Assembly (NCBI RefSeq): GCF_900187065.1
Contig: NZ_LT906483.1
Location: 3,844,001-3,908,000 of the forward strand
Direction of reading: 5' to 3'
DNA: 64,000 nucleotides
From: Mycolicibacterium thermoresistibile
GTDB taxonomy: Bacteria > Actinomycetota > Actinomycetes > Mycobacteriales > Mycobacteriaceae
Of the stretch, positions 52,737 to 61,233 are shown piece by piece. Both the position numbers and the translations under genes were made by a program. The notes under the pieces were generated by a model, which made no database searches, was not told the DNA's origin, and worked only from the letters and a program-made list of their open reading frames with translations. Position 1 is the first letter of the stretch. Each line of letters starts with the position of its first letter.

Positions 52737-53381
52737 GTGGAGACGTCATCGACGGAACGGCAGGAGGCGAAGCAACAGCTGCGCCGCCGGTTGCTCGCTG
52801 CCCGCCGAGCGGTGACCGCCGAGGTGCGCGCCGAGGAGGCCGCTGCGCTGGCCCGCCATGTCCGGCGGCTGGTTCACGCCGATGAGACGGTCTGCGCCTA
52901 CGTGCCCGTCGGCGCCGAACCCGGATCGCTGGAGTTGGTCGAGGCCCTGCATGCCGTCGCAGCCCGGGTGCTGCTTCCGGTGGTCCGGCACGACGAGGAC
53001 GGGGCGCCGGCGCCGCTGCAGTGGGCGGAGTACCGTCGCGACAATCTGGTCCGCGCGGACTACGGTCTGCTCGAACCGGCGCCGCCGTGGCTGGCGGCGG
53101 ACTCGGTGGCCGATGCGGCGGTCATCCTGGTGCCCGCGCTGGCCGTCGACCGGACCGGGGTGCGGCTGGGCCGGGGCGCCGGCTTCTATGACCGCACGTT
53201 GCCGTCGGCGGCCGCCTCGGCGCTGTTGGTGGCGGTGGTACGCGACGACGAACTCGTCGAGCGTCTCCCCGCCGAACCCCACGATGTGGTGATGACCCAC
53301 GCCCTGACCCCGCGACGCGGGCTGGTCCCGCTGAGCAGGGATGATTCCCCGGCCCGGCCGGGACCCCGCTCGGCGGAATGA
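52737..53381 (+). CDS. fthC: 5-formyltetrahydrofolate cyclo-ligase
   Basis: This 214-residue enzyme converts 5-formyl-THF to methenyl-THF using ATP. It has RQEAKQQLRRRLLAARRAV, CAYVPVGAEPGSLELVEAL, ILVPALAVDRTGVRLGRGAG and the ATP-binding GAGFYDRTL. GTG 52737 is the probable start; the region upstream is antisense to galU. Matches Rv0992c. Confidence 0.93.
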   Translation: METSSTERQEAKQQLRRRLLAARRAVTAEVRAEEAAALARHVRRLVHADETVCAYVPVGAEPGSLELVEALHAVAARVLLPVVRHDEDGAPAPLQWAEYRRDNLVRADYGLLEPAPPWLAADSVADAAVILVPALAVDRTGVRLGRGAGFYDRTLPSAAASALLVAVVRDDELVERLPAEPHDVVMTHALTPRRGLVPLSRDDSPARPGPRSAE

Positions 53382-53400
53382 CCAAGCCCACGTGGCGGTT

Positions 53401-53427
53401 CTAGCACTTGACCCGCTAGAGTGCTAG
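53401..53427 (+). promoter_or_regulatory. CIRCE element (HrcA operator) upstream of ruc
   Basis: cTAGCACTt (53401-53409), nine-base spacer, GAGTGCTAg (53419-53427) match the CIRCE consensus TTAGCACTC-N9-GAGTGCTAA except at the outer bases and one inner base. TTGACC (53408-53413) inside it could be a -35 box. HrcA should repress this operon until heat or proteotoxic stress. Confidence 0.88.
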
Positions 53428-53452
53428 CAGAATTGCGATTCGGAGGTTTTCC

Positions 53453-53779
53453 GTGCCTACCTATTCCTATGCGTGCACCGAGTGCGGCGACCGGTTCGAC
53501 GCGGTGCAGGCGTTCACCGATGACGCGTTGACGACGTGCAAGAAGTGCTCCGGCCGGCTGCGGAAGATTTTCGGCAACGTCGGGGTGGTGTTCAAGGGCA
53601 GCGGTTTCTACCGCAACGACAGCCGTGCGGACAGCTCGTCGAGCGCCAAGAGCTCGTCCGGCTCGTCGAGTTCGTCGAGCTCTGCGGAGTCCGGCTCGTC
53701 GAGCTCGTCGAACGGGGGCTCCAAGTCGAGCGACTCGTCCAGCTCGTCATCCGCTCCGGCCGCGGCCGCCTCGAGCTGA
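53453..53779 (+). CDS. ruc: Redox-regulated chaperone Ruc (FmdB-type zinc ribbon)
   Basis: This 108-residue protein begins MPTYSYACTECGDRFDAVQA. Four cysteines (C8, C11, C29, C32 in CTEC and CKKC) form a zinc ribbon. The rest, from about residue 57, is a Ser-rich disordered tail ending APAAAASS. M. tuberculosis Rv0991c has this form and is a chaperone that unfolds and activates on oxidation of the cysteines, cooperating with DnaK. GTG 53453 follows cggaggt. The CIRCE element upstream fits its heat-shock role. Confidence 0.9.
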   Translation: MPTYSYACTECGDRFDAVQAFTDDALTTCKKCSGRLRKIFGNVGVVFKGSGFYRNDSRADSSSSAKSSSGSSSSSSSAESGSSSSSNGGSKSSDSSSSSSAPAAAASS

Positions 53780-53855
53780 TCCACAACCCCGGGTACGTCC
53801 CCAACAGCTGATCCGGCCCGCCCGCCTCCCCGGTGGCGCCGCCTAGCGTGGCGGA

Positions 53856-54503
53856 ATGCGGGATTCCCTCAACCCGTCGGTGTCGCACCGGCTGCTCGCC
53901 CTGCGGCCCGACTGGACCCGTACCGTCGCCGCGCGACGCCTCGCCGCCGGACTACTCGTCGTTCTCGCGGCGGTGGCCGCGTTGCGGGCGGACCCGCGGG
54001 GTGAACGCGCCGAGGTGGTGGTCGCCGCCCGTGATCTGGCGCCCGGTGTGGAACTCGGTGCTGACGACGTACGCCTGGAACGGCGGCTCGCCGCCGACGT
54101 CCCGGACGGCGCCACCGCAGACCCGGACACCGTGCTCGGCGCGCGGCTGGCCGGTCCGGCGCGCCGCGGCGAAGTGCTCACCGATGTCCGCCTGCTGGGC
54201 CCTCGGCTGGCCGAGTCGGCGGCCGGCCCCGGCGCCCGCATCGTGCCCCTCGCGCTGTCCGACCCCGCGCTGACCGATCTGATCCGGGTGGGCGACGTCA
54301 TCGATGTCCTCGGCGCGGCGACCGGGGCGCCGACCACCGACGCCCGGACCCATCTGCTGGCGGCCGCCGCGGTGGTGGTGCTGGTGTCGGAGAAACCCCG
54401 GACCGGTGGCGACCGGGTGGTGCTGGTGGCGGTGCCGGCCCACACCGCCAACGATGTCGCGGCCGCGGCACTGGTCGATGCCGTCACGATCACGTTCCAC
54501 TGA
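53856..54503 (+). CDS. SAF-domain membrane-anchored protein (Rv0990c-like)
   Basis: This 215-residue protein has one membrane helix (LAAGLLVVLAAVAALRADP) and then a SAF domain (VVVAARDLAPGVELGADDVR, DTVLGARLAGPARRGEVLTD) like CpaB/RcpC pilus proteins, but there are no pilus genes nearby. The C-terminal half contains VGDVIDVLGA. It starts 76 bp after ruc and probably shares its HrcA-controlled transcript, as Rv0991c-Rv0990c do. Confidence 0.85.
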   Translation: MRDSLNPSVSHRLLALRPDWTRTVAARRLAAGLLVVLAAVAALRADPRGERAEVVVAARDLAPGVELGADDVRLERRLAADVPDGATADPDTVLGARLAGPARRGEVLTDVRLLGPRLAESAAGPGARIVPLALSDPALTDLIRVGDVIDVLGAATGAPTTDARTHLLAAAAVVVLVSEKPRTGGDRVVLVAVPAHTANDVAAAALVDAVTITFH

Positions 54504-54592
54504 GTTGCCCACTGCCCCGCGGTGACGGGCGTAACGTGCGGTTTCACAAACCAGAACTCTGGACAGAACTCAGGCCGGAAGGGGTCTTGCGC

Positions 54593-55051
54593 ATGTTGAA
54601 GGGTTTCAAGGAGTTCCTCGCCCGTGGCAATATCGTCGATCTCGCGGTGGCGGTCGTCATCGGCACCGCGTTCACCGGACTGGTCACCCGCTTCACCGAC
54701 AGCGTCATCCAGCCGTTGATCAACAGGATCGGGGCGACCGGGGAAACCGACATCGGCGTCCTGCGCATCCCCATCGGCGGCGACCAGGCCATCGACCTGA
54801 ACATCCTGCTGTCCGCGCTGATCAACTTCGTGATCGTCGCTGCGGTGGTCTATTTCCTGGTCGTGCTGCCCTACAACAAGCTGCGGGCCCGGGGCGAGGT
54901 GGAGCAGGCCCAGGACACCGAGTTGAGCCTGCTGACCGAGATCCGCGACCTGCTCGCCGACACCAACGGGTCCAGCGGAAAACACGTCAGCGGCCCCGGC
55001 ACCGGCCCGAGCCCGGACACCGCCGAGACCACCAGCGCCGACAGGACCTGA
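54593..55051 (+). CDS. mscL: Large-conductance mechanosensitive channel MscL
   Basis: This 152-residue protein forms the pentameric emergency pore opened by membrane tension. The N-terminal amphipathic helix is MLKGFKEFLARGN. TM1 is VDLAVAVVIGTAFTGLV, the periplasmic loop follows, and TM2 is ILLSALINFVIVAAVVYFLV, with LTEIRDLLAD in the C-terminal bundle. ATG 54593 is well spaced from ggaagggg. It is convergent with mspA. Confidence 0.96.
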   Translation: MLKGFKEFLARGNIVDLAVAVVIGTAFTGLVTRFTDSVIQPLINRIGATGETDIGVLRIPIGGDQAIDLNILLSALINFVIVAAVVYFLVVLPYNKLRARGEVEQAQDTELSLLTEIRDLLADTNGSSGKHVSGPGTGPSPDTAETTSADRT

Positions 55052-55098
55052 CCAGGCGGCCCGAAACGGCCGCCCGCGCACACCGCCCGAGACACGAC

Positions 55099-55126
55099 GC
55101 GGCCCCCGGGGTTCCCCGGGGGCCGC
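55099..55126. terminator. Strong bidirectional hairpin between mscL and mspA
   Basis: Arms 55099-55111 (GCGGCCCCCGGGG) and 55114-55126 are perfectly complementary over 13 bp around tt, so the tip must open slightly. It lies between two convergent stops and should end both transcripts. Confidence 0.75.
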
Positions 55127-55146
55127 ATCTGGTGAAAACGATTGTG

Positions 55147-55782
55147 TCAGTTCATGTTCCAGGGTTCGCCGTAGGTGGTGACGCTGTCGCCGGTGGAGGC
55201 GATCAGCCGGGCGAACGGCCGCAGCAGTACCCCGCCGGCCGCACCGGTGACGGTGCCGTGGGCGTTGGACACCGCGACCCCGCCCTCGGGGCCGGCCACG
55301 TCGACGGAGAACGTGGCGACCTCCTGGATGCCGGGACCGTTGCCCAGATCCGCCGAGATCGACACCCCCGGGAACAGGTTCGGGGTGATCACCGAGTCCA
55401 GCCCGAACGGCGGGCCGGTGATGTCGCCGCCGTCGAGCAGGATGTTGGGGGTGGTGTAGCTGAAGTTGATGCCCACGCCCAGCGACCACGGGAACCCGAT
55501 CTGATAGCCCAGTTCCAGGGTGCCCTCGAAGTCCTCGGCGCCGGGTCCCTCGACGCGGTACTTGGCGCGGCCGGAGTGGAACCACTCCCGGGTCAGCCGG
55601 TTGCGGTCCAGCGGAAACACCCCGTTGAGGAAGGTGTCCCACTGCTGCACCGTCAGCGTCCGATCCTGACCGTCGACCAGAGACAGCTCATTGTCCAAGC
55701 CCGCATGGGCCGTCCCCGGGCTCACCACCAGCGCCGCGACAGCGGTCGCCATCGCGATAAGCACCCGACTGATTGCCTTCAT
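55147..55782 (-). CDS. mspA: MspA-family outer-membrane porin
   Basis: This 211-residue precursor has a 27-residue signal peptide ending GTAHA. The 184-residue mature chain begins GLDNELSLVDGQDRTLTVQQ and ends TGDSVTTYGEPWNMN, near identical to my memory of M. smegmatis MspA. It forms the octameric general diffusion pore of the mycomembrane. The constriction loop is ILLDGGDITGPP: Asp90 and Asp93 are kept but Asp91 is Gly. ATG 55782 follows agggaga. Confidence 0.97.
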   Translation of the reverse strand: MKAISRVLIAMATAVAALVVSPGTAHAGLDNELSLVDGQDRTLTVQQWDTFLNGVFPLDRNRLTREWFHSGRAKYRVEGPGAEDFEGTLELGYQIGFPWSLGVGINFSYTTPNILLDGGDITGPPFGLDSVITPNLFPGVSISADLGNGPGIQEVATFSVDVAGPEGGVAVSNAHGTVTGAAGGVLLRPFARLIASTGDSVTTYGEPWNMN

Positions 55783-56156
55783 CTTCTCCCTAGCCGTGTC
55801 GACGGTGATCGGCGGTTCACCGTTGTTGCCTCCTGAGCGTGGCCTGCCGCGCCACCACACCGGTCGAGAACGTCATGCGGATCGAACGGAATATCTGCAT
55901 GCCGTCCTCTTGTTCTCCTCATCGTTGAAACCACGAGGAACATAACGGCGCCGCCTGTACCCGGCAACGGGAAGCGGCGCGGGTGCGATGACGGCTGATC
56001 CGGCGCGGTGTTTGCTACGTTCGCATCAGCCGGTGACTTCTGCGGCGCTTCCGGACGGTGTCGCACGGTCGGCGGAGCGGGCCGGACACCGGCGATTCAC
56101 CCGGTGAGATTCGCCCGGCGGCAAGTGATTTCCTGGCCTTTCAGTCCGATGCCGCA
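55783..56156. other. Gene-free region upstream of mspA
   Basis: These 374 bp hold no convincing gene. Long spacers upstream of mspA-type porins are usual and hold their distal promoter. Around 55910-55990 there is a mix of A/T-rich and GC-rich stretches but no clear hairpin. Confidence 0.55.
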
Positions 56157-56315
56157 TCAATCATGATGCGGCGGAACATTGTCGCGCAGCCAGCGGTCAT
56201 GCTCGGCGGCTTCTTCCGGCGACCGCGGTTCGGGGTCCTCGACCCGGCCCTCGGCCAGGGGATCGCCGAATATCTTGTTAACTGAGTCGCGTTGTTTACT
56301 GTGAGGCGAGTTCAC
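56157..56315 (-). CDS. Small hydrophilic protein of unknown function
   Basis: This 52-residue protein from GTG 56315 follows a strong aggagg seven bases upstream. The sequence (FGDPLAEGRVEDPEPRSPEE, then HDRWLRDNVPPHHD) is acidic and soluble. Similar short proteins ending in W-L-R-D-N-x-P-P-H-H occur in actinobacteria beside other genes, but I know of no function. No partner toxin was seen next to it. Confidence 0.62.
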   Translation of the reverse strand: MNSPHSKQRDSVNKIFGDPLAEGRVEDPEPRSPEEAAEHDRWLRDNVPPHHD

Positions 56316-56479
56316 GATCAGACCTCCTGTGATGAAGATCACATTTCCGGTTCATGTGGTGTTCACACCGGAGTAACGGGATCGACCTGCAAAAACACGA
56401 TGCGGGCGACCGCTGAGCCCGATCTCGGCTCAGATCTGGTCACCCGCGACGCGGTCCGGATCCGCAGAATTCGAATCGG

Positions 56480-56977
56480 TTAGATTTCCAAGCTTGATAG
56501 CTGGCCGATGATGTGGGTGGCCAACGGGATCAGGGTCGCCATCCCGTCACGCACCGCGGCCCGGGAACCGGCCAGGTTGACCACCAGCGTGCTGCCGGAC
56601 ACGCCCGCAAGCCCACGGGAGACACCGCCGTCGGCGATACCGGCCTGCAATGCCGACGCCCGCAACGCCTCGGCGATGCCGAGCAGTTCGCGGTCGAGCA
56701 GCTCCCGGGTGGCCTCCGGGGTGACATCGCGCGGGGTCACGCCGGTACCACCGACCGAGACCACCAGGTCGACGCCACCGATGACCGCGGTGTTGAGGGC
56801 GTTGCGGATCTCCACCTCGTCGGCGGACACCACGATCACCCCGTCGACGACGAAACCGCCCTCGTTGAGGAGTTCGGTGACCAGGGGTCCGCTGTGATCT
56901 TCTTCGTCACCGTGTGCGGTGCGGTCGTCGACGACGACCACCAATGCCCGGCCGACCATCTCCACAGGCTTTTCCAT
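56480..56977 (-). CDS. moaB2: MogA/MoaB-family molybdopterin adenylyltransferase
   Basis: This 165-residue protein has the MogA/MoaB fold: ALVVVVDDRTAHGDEEDHSG, DLVVSVGGTGVTPRDVTPEA, and SGSTLVVNLAGSRAAVRDGM. It would adenylylate molybdopterin in cofactor synthesis. In M. tuberculosis moaB2 also follows pepD and has been linked to stress through SigE/MprAB. ATG 56977 is chosen. It lies 68 bp after pepD. Confidence 0.92.
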   Translation of the reverse strand: MEKPVEMVGRALVVVVDDRTAHGDEEDHSGPLVTELLNEGGFVVDGVIVVSADEVEIRNALNTAVIGGVDLVVSVGGTGVTPRDVTPEATRELLDRELLGIAEALRASALQAGIADGGVSRGLAGVSGSTLVVNLAGSRAAVRDGMATLIPLATHIIGQLSSLEI

Positions 56978-57045
56978 GGGTGCAACCGTATATCCGGAGC
57001 CCGGCCATGGTGCGACCACGGTCAGCTGTCCGTTCCCGCGCCGGA

Positions 57046-58383
57046 TCACCGCTGCATCTTCCCGAGCGTGACGTCGACGGTCCGCGGCTTTCCGGAGCCC
57101 TCGACGTAGGTCAGGGTGACCGTGTCGCCGGGCGCCTTGGATCGCACCGCCGCCACCAATGCATCGGCGCTGTTGATCAACCGGTCGTCGAGTTTGGTCA
57201 CGACCACCCCGGCCGGCAGGCCGGCGGCCGCGGCCGCACCGCCTTCGGTGACCTCGACGATCATGGCACCGTCGGTGCCCGCCTCGTTGCTGACCTGCAC
57301 GCCCAGCGACGCATGGGTGGCCCTGCCGTGTTTGATCAGTTCATCGGCGATGCGTTTGGCCTGGTCGACCGGTATGGCGAAGCCCAGACCGATGGAGCCG
57401 CTCTGGGTCTGGGCCACTCCGCCGCCCAGGGTGGCGATCGCCGAGTTCACCCCCACCAGTTCACCGTTCATGTTGACCAGCGCACCGCCGGAGTTACCCG
57501 GGTTGATCGCGGCATCGGTCTGGATCGCGTCCAGCACGGTGTTCTGGTTGCGGGCGTCCCCGCCGGCGGCGACCGGACGGTTCAGCGCGCTGACGATCCC
57601 GGTGGTGACGGTGCCCTCGAGCCCCAGCGGCGAACCGATCGCGACGACGTCCTGGCCGACGCGCAGATCGGCCGACGATCCGAGCGTGACGGGGGTCAGC
57701 CCGGTGACGTTGGTCGCGCGGACGACGGCGATGTCGCTGCTCGGGTCGCTGCCCACGACGGTGAACGGGGCGGTGCGACCGTCGGCGAAGGTGACCTTGG
57801 TCCGGACGTTGGGGGTCTGGGCGTCGGTGCGGCCGGGTTCGCGCACCGCGGCGGACACCACGTGATGGTTGGTCAGGATCAGCCCGTCGGAGGACAGGAT
57901 GATGCCTGACCCCTCCTCGGTCGCACGGCCGAGTTCGGTCTCGAGCTTGACCACGCTGGGCACCACCTTGGCCGCCACCTGTTCGACGGTGCCCGGCGGG
58001 ATGCTGGCCGCCGGAACCGCGGAGGCGGCGTCGGACAGACTCGAGTAGTCGGCGGGGCGCTCCGGCTGGGCCAGGGTGGCCACCCCGCCGCCGATTCCGG
58101 CGGACACCACGGCGATGGCCAGTGCACCGGCGAAAAGTCCTGCACGCGAGGGCTTTCGGTCACCTCCCGAGGGAGTCGGCGGCTGCGCGGCCCCATTGCG
58201 GTACGGCTGGTACGACGGCGGGAACTGCTGCTGCGTCGCATACCGCCAGTCATAGCCGTAGGGGGTCTGCTGGTAGGGGTCGCGGCGCTGCACGCCCGGG
58301 TAACCGGGAACCGCCGTCGACTCGGGACCGCCGGGCCGACGGCCCGGCGGAGATGGCGGCGAATACCTCGGGTGATTCGTCAT
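57046..58383 (-). CDS. pepD: HtrA-like serine protease/chaperone PepD
   Basis: This 445-residue protein has a cytoplasmic Pro/Tyr-rich start, one membrane helix (AGLFAGALAIAVVSAGIGGG) and an extracytoplasmic trypsin-like domain with triad residues in LTNHHVV (His), SDIAVVRA (Asp) and GNSGGALVN (Ser), then a PDZ domain (SLGVQVSNEAG to TLTYVEGSGK). It degrades misfolded envelope proteins. It follows mprB by 114 bp, and MprAB controls it in M. tuberculosis. Confidence 0.95.
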   Translation of the reverse strand: MTNHPRYSPPSPPGRRPGGPESTAVPGYPGVQRRDPYQQTPYGYDWRYATQQQFPPSYQPYRNGAAQPPTPSGGDRKPSRAGLFAGALAIAVVSAGIGGGVATLAQPERPADYSSLSDAASAVPAASIPPGTVEQVAAKVVPSVVKLETELGRATEEGSGIILSSDGLILTNHHVVSAAVREPGRTDAQTPNVRTKVTFADGRTAPFTVVGSDPSSDIAVVRATNVTGLTPVTLGSSADLRVGQDVVAIGSPLGLEGTVTTGIVSALNRPVAAGGDARNQNTVLDAIQTDAAINPGNSGGALVNMNGELVGVNSAIATLGGGVAQTQSGSIGLGFAIPVDQAKRIADELIKHGRATHASLGVQVSNEAGTDGAMIVEVTEGGAAAAAGLPAGVVVTKLDDRLINSADALVAAVRSKAPGDTVTLTYVEGSGKPRTVDVTLGKMQR

Positions 58384-58497
58384 GGCGCTGCGTGCTCTTC
58401 CTCTTCGGTGAACTCCGTCGATCTGATCAACGAACAACGTCTCCGCACGGTGCCCGGGGCGTGCTGAGAATCGACTTAGAGTTGCTCGCCGAATCTC

Positions 58498-60042
58498 TCA
58501 CTTATTCTCGGCGGTGAACACCGATTGCACAGCGTCGTTACCGGTTTGTGTCGGCGCGTGCGGGTCCGCGCCGGGCGCGTGCTGGGGCGGTTGCGGCTCC
58601 TGCGAAGCCGGCGGTACGCCGGACAGCGGCCGACCGGGCAGCACCACATGTATCGAGGTGCCCGGCGGCTGCCCGCCGGGGACGGTGTCCTCGACCCGCA
58701 GTGTCCCACCGTGTTTGAGCACGACCTGTTTGACGATCGCCAGCCCCAGACCGGATCCGGGCATCGACCGCGCGGTGGTGGACCGGTAGAACCGCTCGAA
58801 GACCAGCCGGCGTTCCTGCGGCGGGATGCCCGGGCCGTGGTCGGACACCACCAGTTCGGCGTGCACCGGGTCGACCTGGGTCAGCCGGACCCCGACCCGG
58901 CCGCCGGACGGGCTCCATTTGGCGGCGTTGTCGAGCAGGTTCATCACCGCGCGGCTCAGCCCGGCCGCGTCACCGTAGACCTGCCAGGGGACCACCTCGA
59001 TGTCGAAGTCGATGTCGTTGCGGCGGCGTCGAACCCGTTCCAGGCTGCGGTCGACCACGTCGGCGATGTCGACCGGCTCGTGGATCACGCCGCCGGCGTC
59101 GTCACGGGTGAGGTCCACCAGATCCCCCACCAACGTTGACAATTCCTCGATCTGCGCGATGACGTCGGCGCGCAGCCCGGCCATCTCCTCCTCGGGCAAT
59201 CCGGGCGCTCCCGGCTGCTGCGAGGCCATCAGCAGTTCGACGTTGGTGCGCAGCGACGTCAGCGGGGTGCGCAGTTCGTGCCCGGCGTCGGCCACCAGCC
59301 GGGCCTGCCGTTCGCGTGACTCGGCCAGCGCCCGCAGCATCATGTTGAACGCCTCGGTGAGCCGCGCGAGTTCATCGCTGCCGACCACCGGGATGGGCCG
59401 CAGATCGTCGGTGCGCGCGACCCGTTCGGCGGCCTCGGTGAGCCGCGACACCGGCCGCAGTCCGGCCCGTGCCACCATGCCGCCCGCGATCGCAGCGACC
59501 GCCACCCCGATCCCGCCGACGATGAGCAACACCGTGCCCAACCGTCTGAGCACCTCCATGGTGGGCGCCAGGCTCTTGGAGATGAGCAGTGAACTGCCGT
59601 TGCTGAGGTGGATCGCCAGCACCCGTTGCTGATCGGCGGTGCGCAGCGACATCACCAGCTCACCGGAGAGTACCTGCCGCTCCGGCTCGCCCAACGGCAG
59701 CGCCTCACCCTGCTGGTTGGCGGTGTAGATGGAGCGGCCCGGGTTGACCAGCATCGCGTTGACATCGGAGTAGGCGGTGCCCTCGATGGCGCGGCCCGGG
59801 TCGGCGGCCAGCGATCCGCTCTCGATCAGCAGACGGGCCCGGCTGTGCAGCTGATTGTCGATGTCGTTGTACAGCGCACGCGACACCACCGCGTACAGCG
59901 CGATGGACATCAACACCACGACCATCGCGACCATCGACATCGCGAGCAGCATGACGCGCCAGCGCAGCGACAGCGAACTGGCCGGCTGTGACGTCGCCTG
60001 CCGCTGCGGAGGCGACGGCGGATAGGGCTGGGCGAACGTCAT
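58498..60042 (-). CDS. mprB: Sensor histidine kinase MprB
   Basis: This 514-residue membrane kinase senses envelope stress. It has TM helices at about residues 28-50 and 168-190, a 115-residue outer loop, HAMP, the phospho-accepting H255 in ADAGHELRTPLTSLR, and ATPase boxes MNLLDNAAKWSPSGG, SDHGPGIPPQ and GSGLGLAIVKQ. The Gln/Pro-rich tail is disordered. Its ATG overlaps the mprA stop (TGATG). Confidence 0.96.
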   Translation of the reverse strand: MTFAQPYPPSPPQRQATSQPASSLSLRWRVMLLAMSMVAMVVVLMSIALYAVVSRALYNDIDNQLHSRARLLIESGSLAADPGRAIEGTAYSDVNAMLVNPGRSIYTANQQGEALPLGEPERQVLSGELVMSLRTADQQRVLAIHLSNGSSLLISKSLAPTMEVLRRLGTVLLIVGGIGVAVAAIAGGMVARAGLRPVSRLTEAAERVARTDDLRPIPVVGSDELARLTEAFNMMLRALAESRERQARLVADAGHELRTPLTSLRTNVELLMASQQPGAPGLPEEEMAGLRADVIAQIEELSTLVGDLVDLTRDDAGGVIHEPVDIADVVDRSLERVRRRRNDIDFDIEVVPWQVYGDAAGLSRAVMNLLDNAAKWSPSGGRVGVRLTQVDPVHAELVVSDHGPGIPPQERRLVFERFYRSTTARSMPGSGLGLAIVKQVVLKHGGTLRVEDTVPGGQPPGTSIHVVLPGRPLSGVPPASQEPQPPQHAPGADPHAPTQTGNDAVQSVFTAENK

Positions 60043-60734
60043 CAGGGCGGTGTCTCACGCAACACGTAACCCACACCACGCACGGTGTGGATCAGGCGCG
60101 GCTCTCCTTCCGCTTCGGTCTTGCGGCGCAGGTAGCCGATGTACACCTCCAGCGCATTGCCGGAGGTGGGGAAATCGAACCCCCACACCTCTTCCAGGAT
60201 GCGGCTTCGGCTCAGCACCCGCCGGGGATTCGCGATCAACAACTCCAACAGCGCGAACTCGGTGCGGGTGAGGCTGATCTGCCGGTTGCCGCGGGTCACC
60301 TCCCGGGTGACCGGGTCCAGCGTCAGATCGGCGAAGGTCAGCTTCTGGGAGTCGGCCGCATCGTCCGGGGTGGTGCGCCGCAGCAACGCGCGCAACCGGG
60401 CCAGCAGCTCTTCGAGCGCGAACGGTTTGGGCAGATAGTCGTCGGCGCCGGCGTCCAGACCGGCGACCCGTTCGGACACCGAATCGCGGGCGGTCAACAC
60501 CAGGATCGGCAGGTCGTCGCCGGTGCTGCGCAGCTGCCGACACACCTCCAGACCGTCGAGCCGGGGCATCATCACATCGAGCACCACGGCATCGGGCCGG
60601 TCGTTGGCGATCAGGTCGAGCGCCTCGACACCGTCCTCCGCCAGTTCGACCGAGTAACCATTGAACGACAACGACCGGCGCAGCGACTCCCGCACCGCGC
60701 GATCGTCGTCGACGACAAGTATCCGCACGGCCAC
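60042..60734 (-). CDS. mprA: Response regulator MprA
   Basis: This 230-residue OmpR-type regulator has receiver domain residues VVDDDRAVRESL, phospho-acceptor D53 in VVLDVMMPRLDG and lysine in YLPKPFALEE, then a winged helix (ISLTRTEFALLELLI, FPTSGNALEVYIGYLRRK). It activates mprA itself, pepD, sigE and others. GTG 60734 matches the M. tuberculosis N-terminus. Confidence 0.97.
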   Translation of the reverse strand: MAVRILVVDDDRAVRESLRRSLSFNGYSVELAEDGVEALDLIANDRPDAVVLDVMMPRLDGLEVCRQLRSTGDDLPILVLTARDSVSERVAGLDAGADDYLPKPFALEELLARLRALLRRTTPDDAADSQKLTFADLTLDPVTREVTRGNRQISLTRTEFALLELLIANPRRVLSRSRILEEVWGFDFPTSGNALEVYIGYLRRKTEAEGEPRLIHTVRGVGYVLRETPP

Positions 60735-60750
60735 AGTTTCATCCCACCGC

Positions 60751-60767
60751 CTGAGATTGGGCTGAGA
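60751..60767 (-). promoter_or_regulatory. Candidate MprA box upstream of mprA
   Basis: On the minus strand TCTCAG occurs twice, 11 bp start to start (complement at 60751-60756 and 60762-60767), immediately upstream of mprA. MprA is known to bind two loosely conserved direct repeats, so this fits autoregulation. Confidence 0.55.
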
Positions 60768-60809
60768 GGCGCGCCGAGGCGGCGTCGGCCGCCGGGAAAA
60801 TGATCCGGG

Positions 60810-60983
60810 TCAGCGACGGTCCAGATCGATCAGACCGAGGCGAGCGGCCTTCATCAGCCGGCGGGGCACCTTGTGCTGCCGTCCGGCAACGTTGACGGTG
60901 ACGAGCTGCGGCGTCTCGGCCTTCCACTGCGCACGGCGGGTCCGGGTGTTGGCACGCGACATTCTGCGCTTGGGCACAGCCAT
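60810..60983 (-). CDS. rpmF: 50S ribosomal protein L32
   Basis: This 57-residue L32 reads MAVPKRRMSRANTRTRRAQW to the basic ending MKAARLGLIDLDRR. It lacks the CxxC zinc motifs, so it is the zinc-free form. ATG 60983 follows an agaggagaa ribosome site. It precedes mprA by 75 bp on the same strand, as rpmF does in M. tuberculosis. Confidence 0.95.
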   Translation of the reverse strand: MAVPKRRMSRANTRTRRAQWKAETPQLVTVNVAGRQHKVPRRLMKAARLGLIDLDRR

Positions 60984-61233
60984 GATCGAGCTTCTCCTCT
61001 TACGGGGTACGGAGTGCCAGCCGCGCAAAACGAACGGCCTCGGCAATTACCTCCAAGAATAACCGGTCGCCGCCGTCGCCTCCAAAAAAGTCGACCACCC
61101 GCCTTACCGGCGCCGACCCGATAACCTACCGGTTGGTCGACCGGACATCCGCCAGTGACCGACATCACACCCACGGGGAGCTGCGCCGCCGCCGGCCGGC
61201 CGCCCGTGCCGGACACCGAGAAGGAGATGGCCC

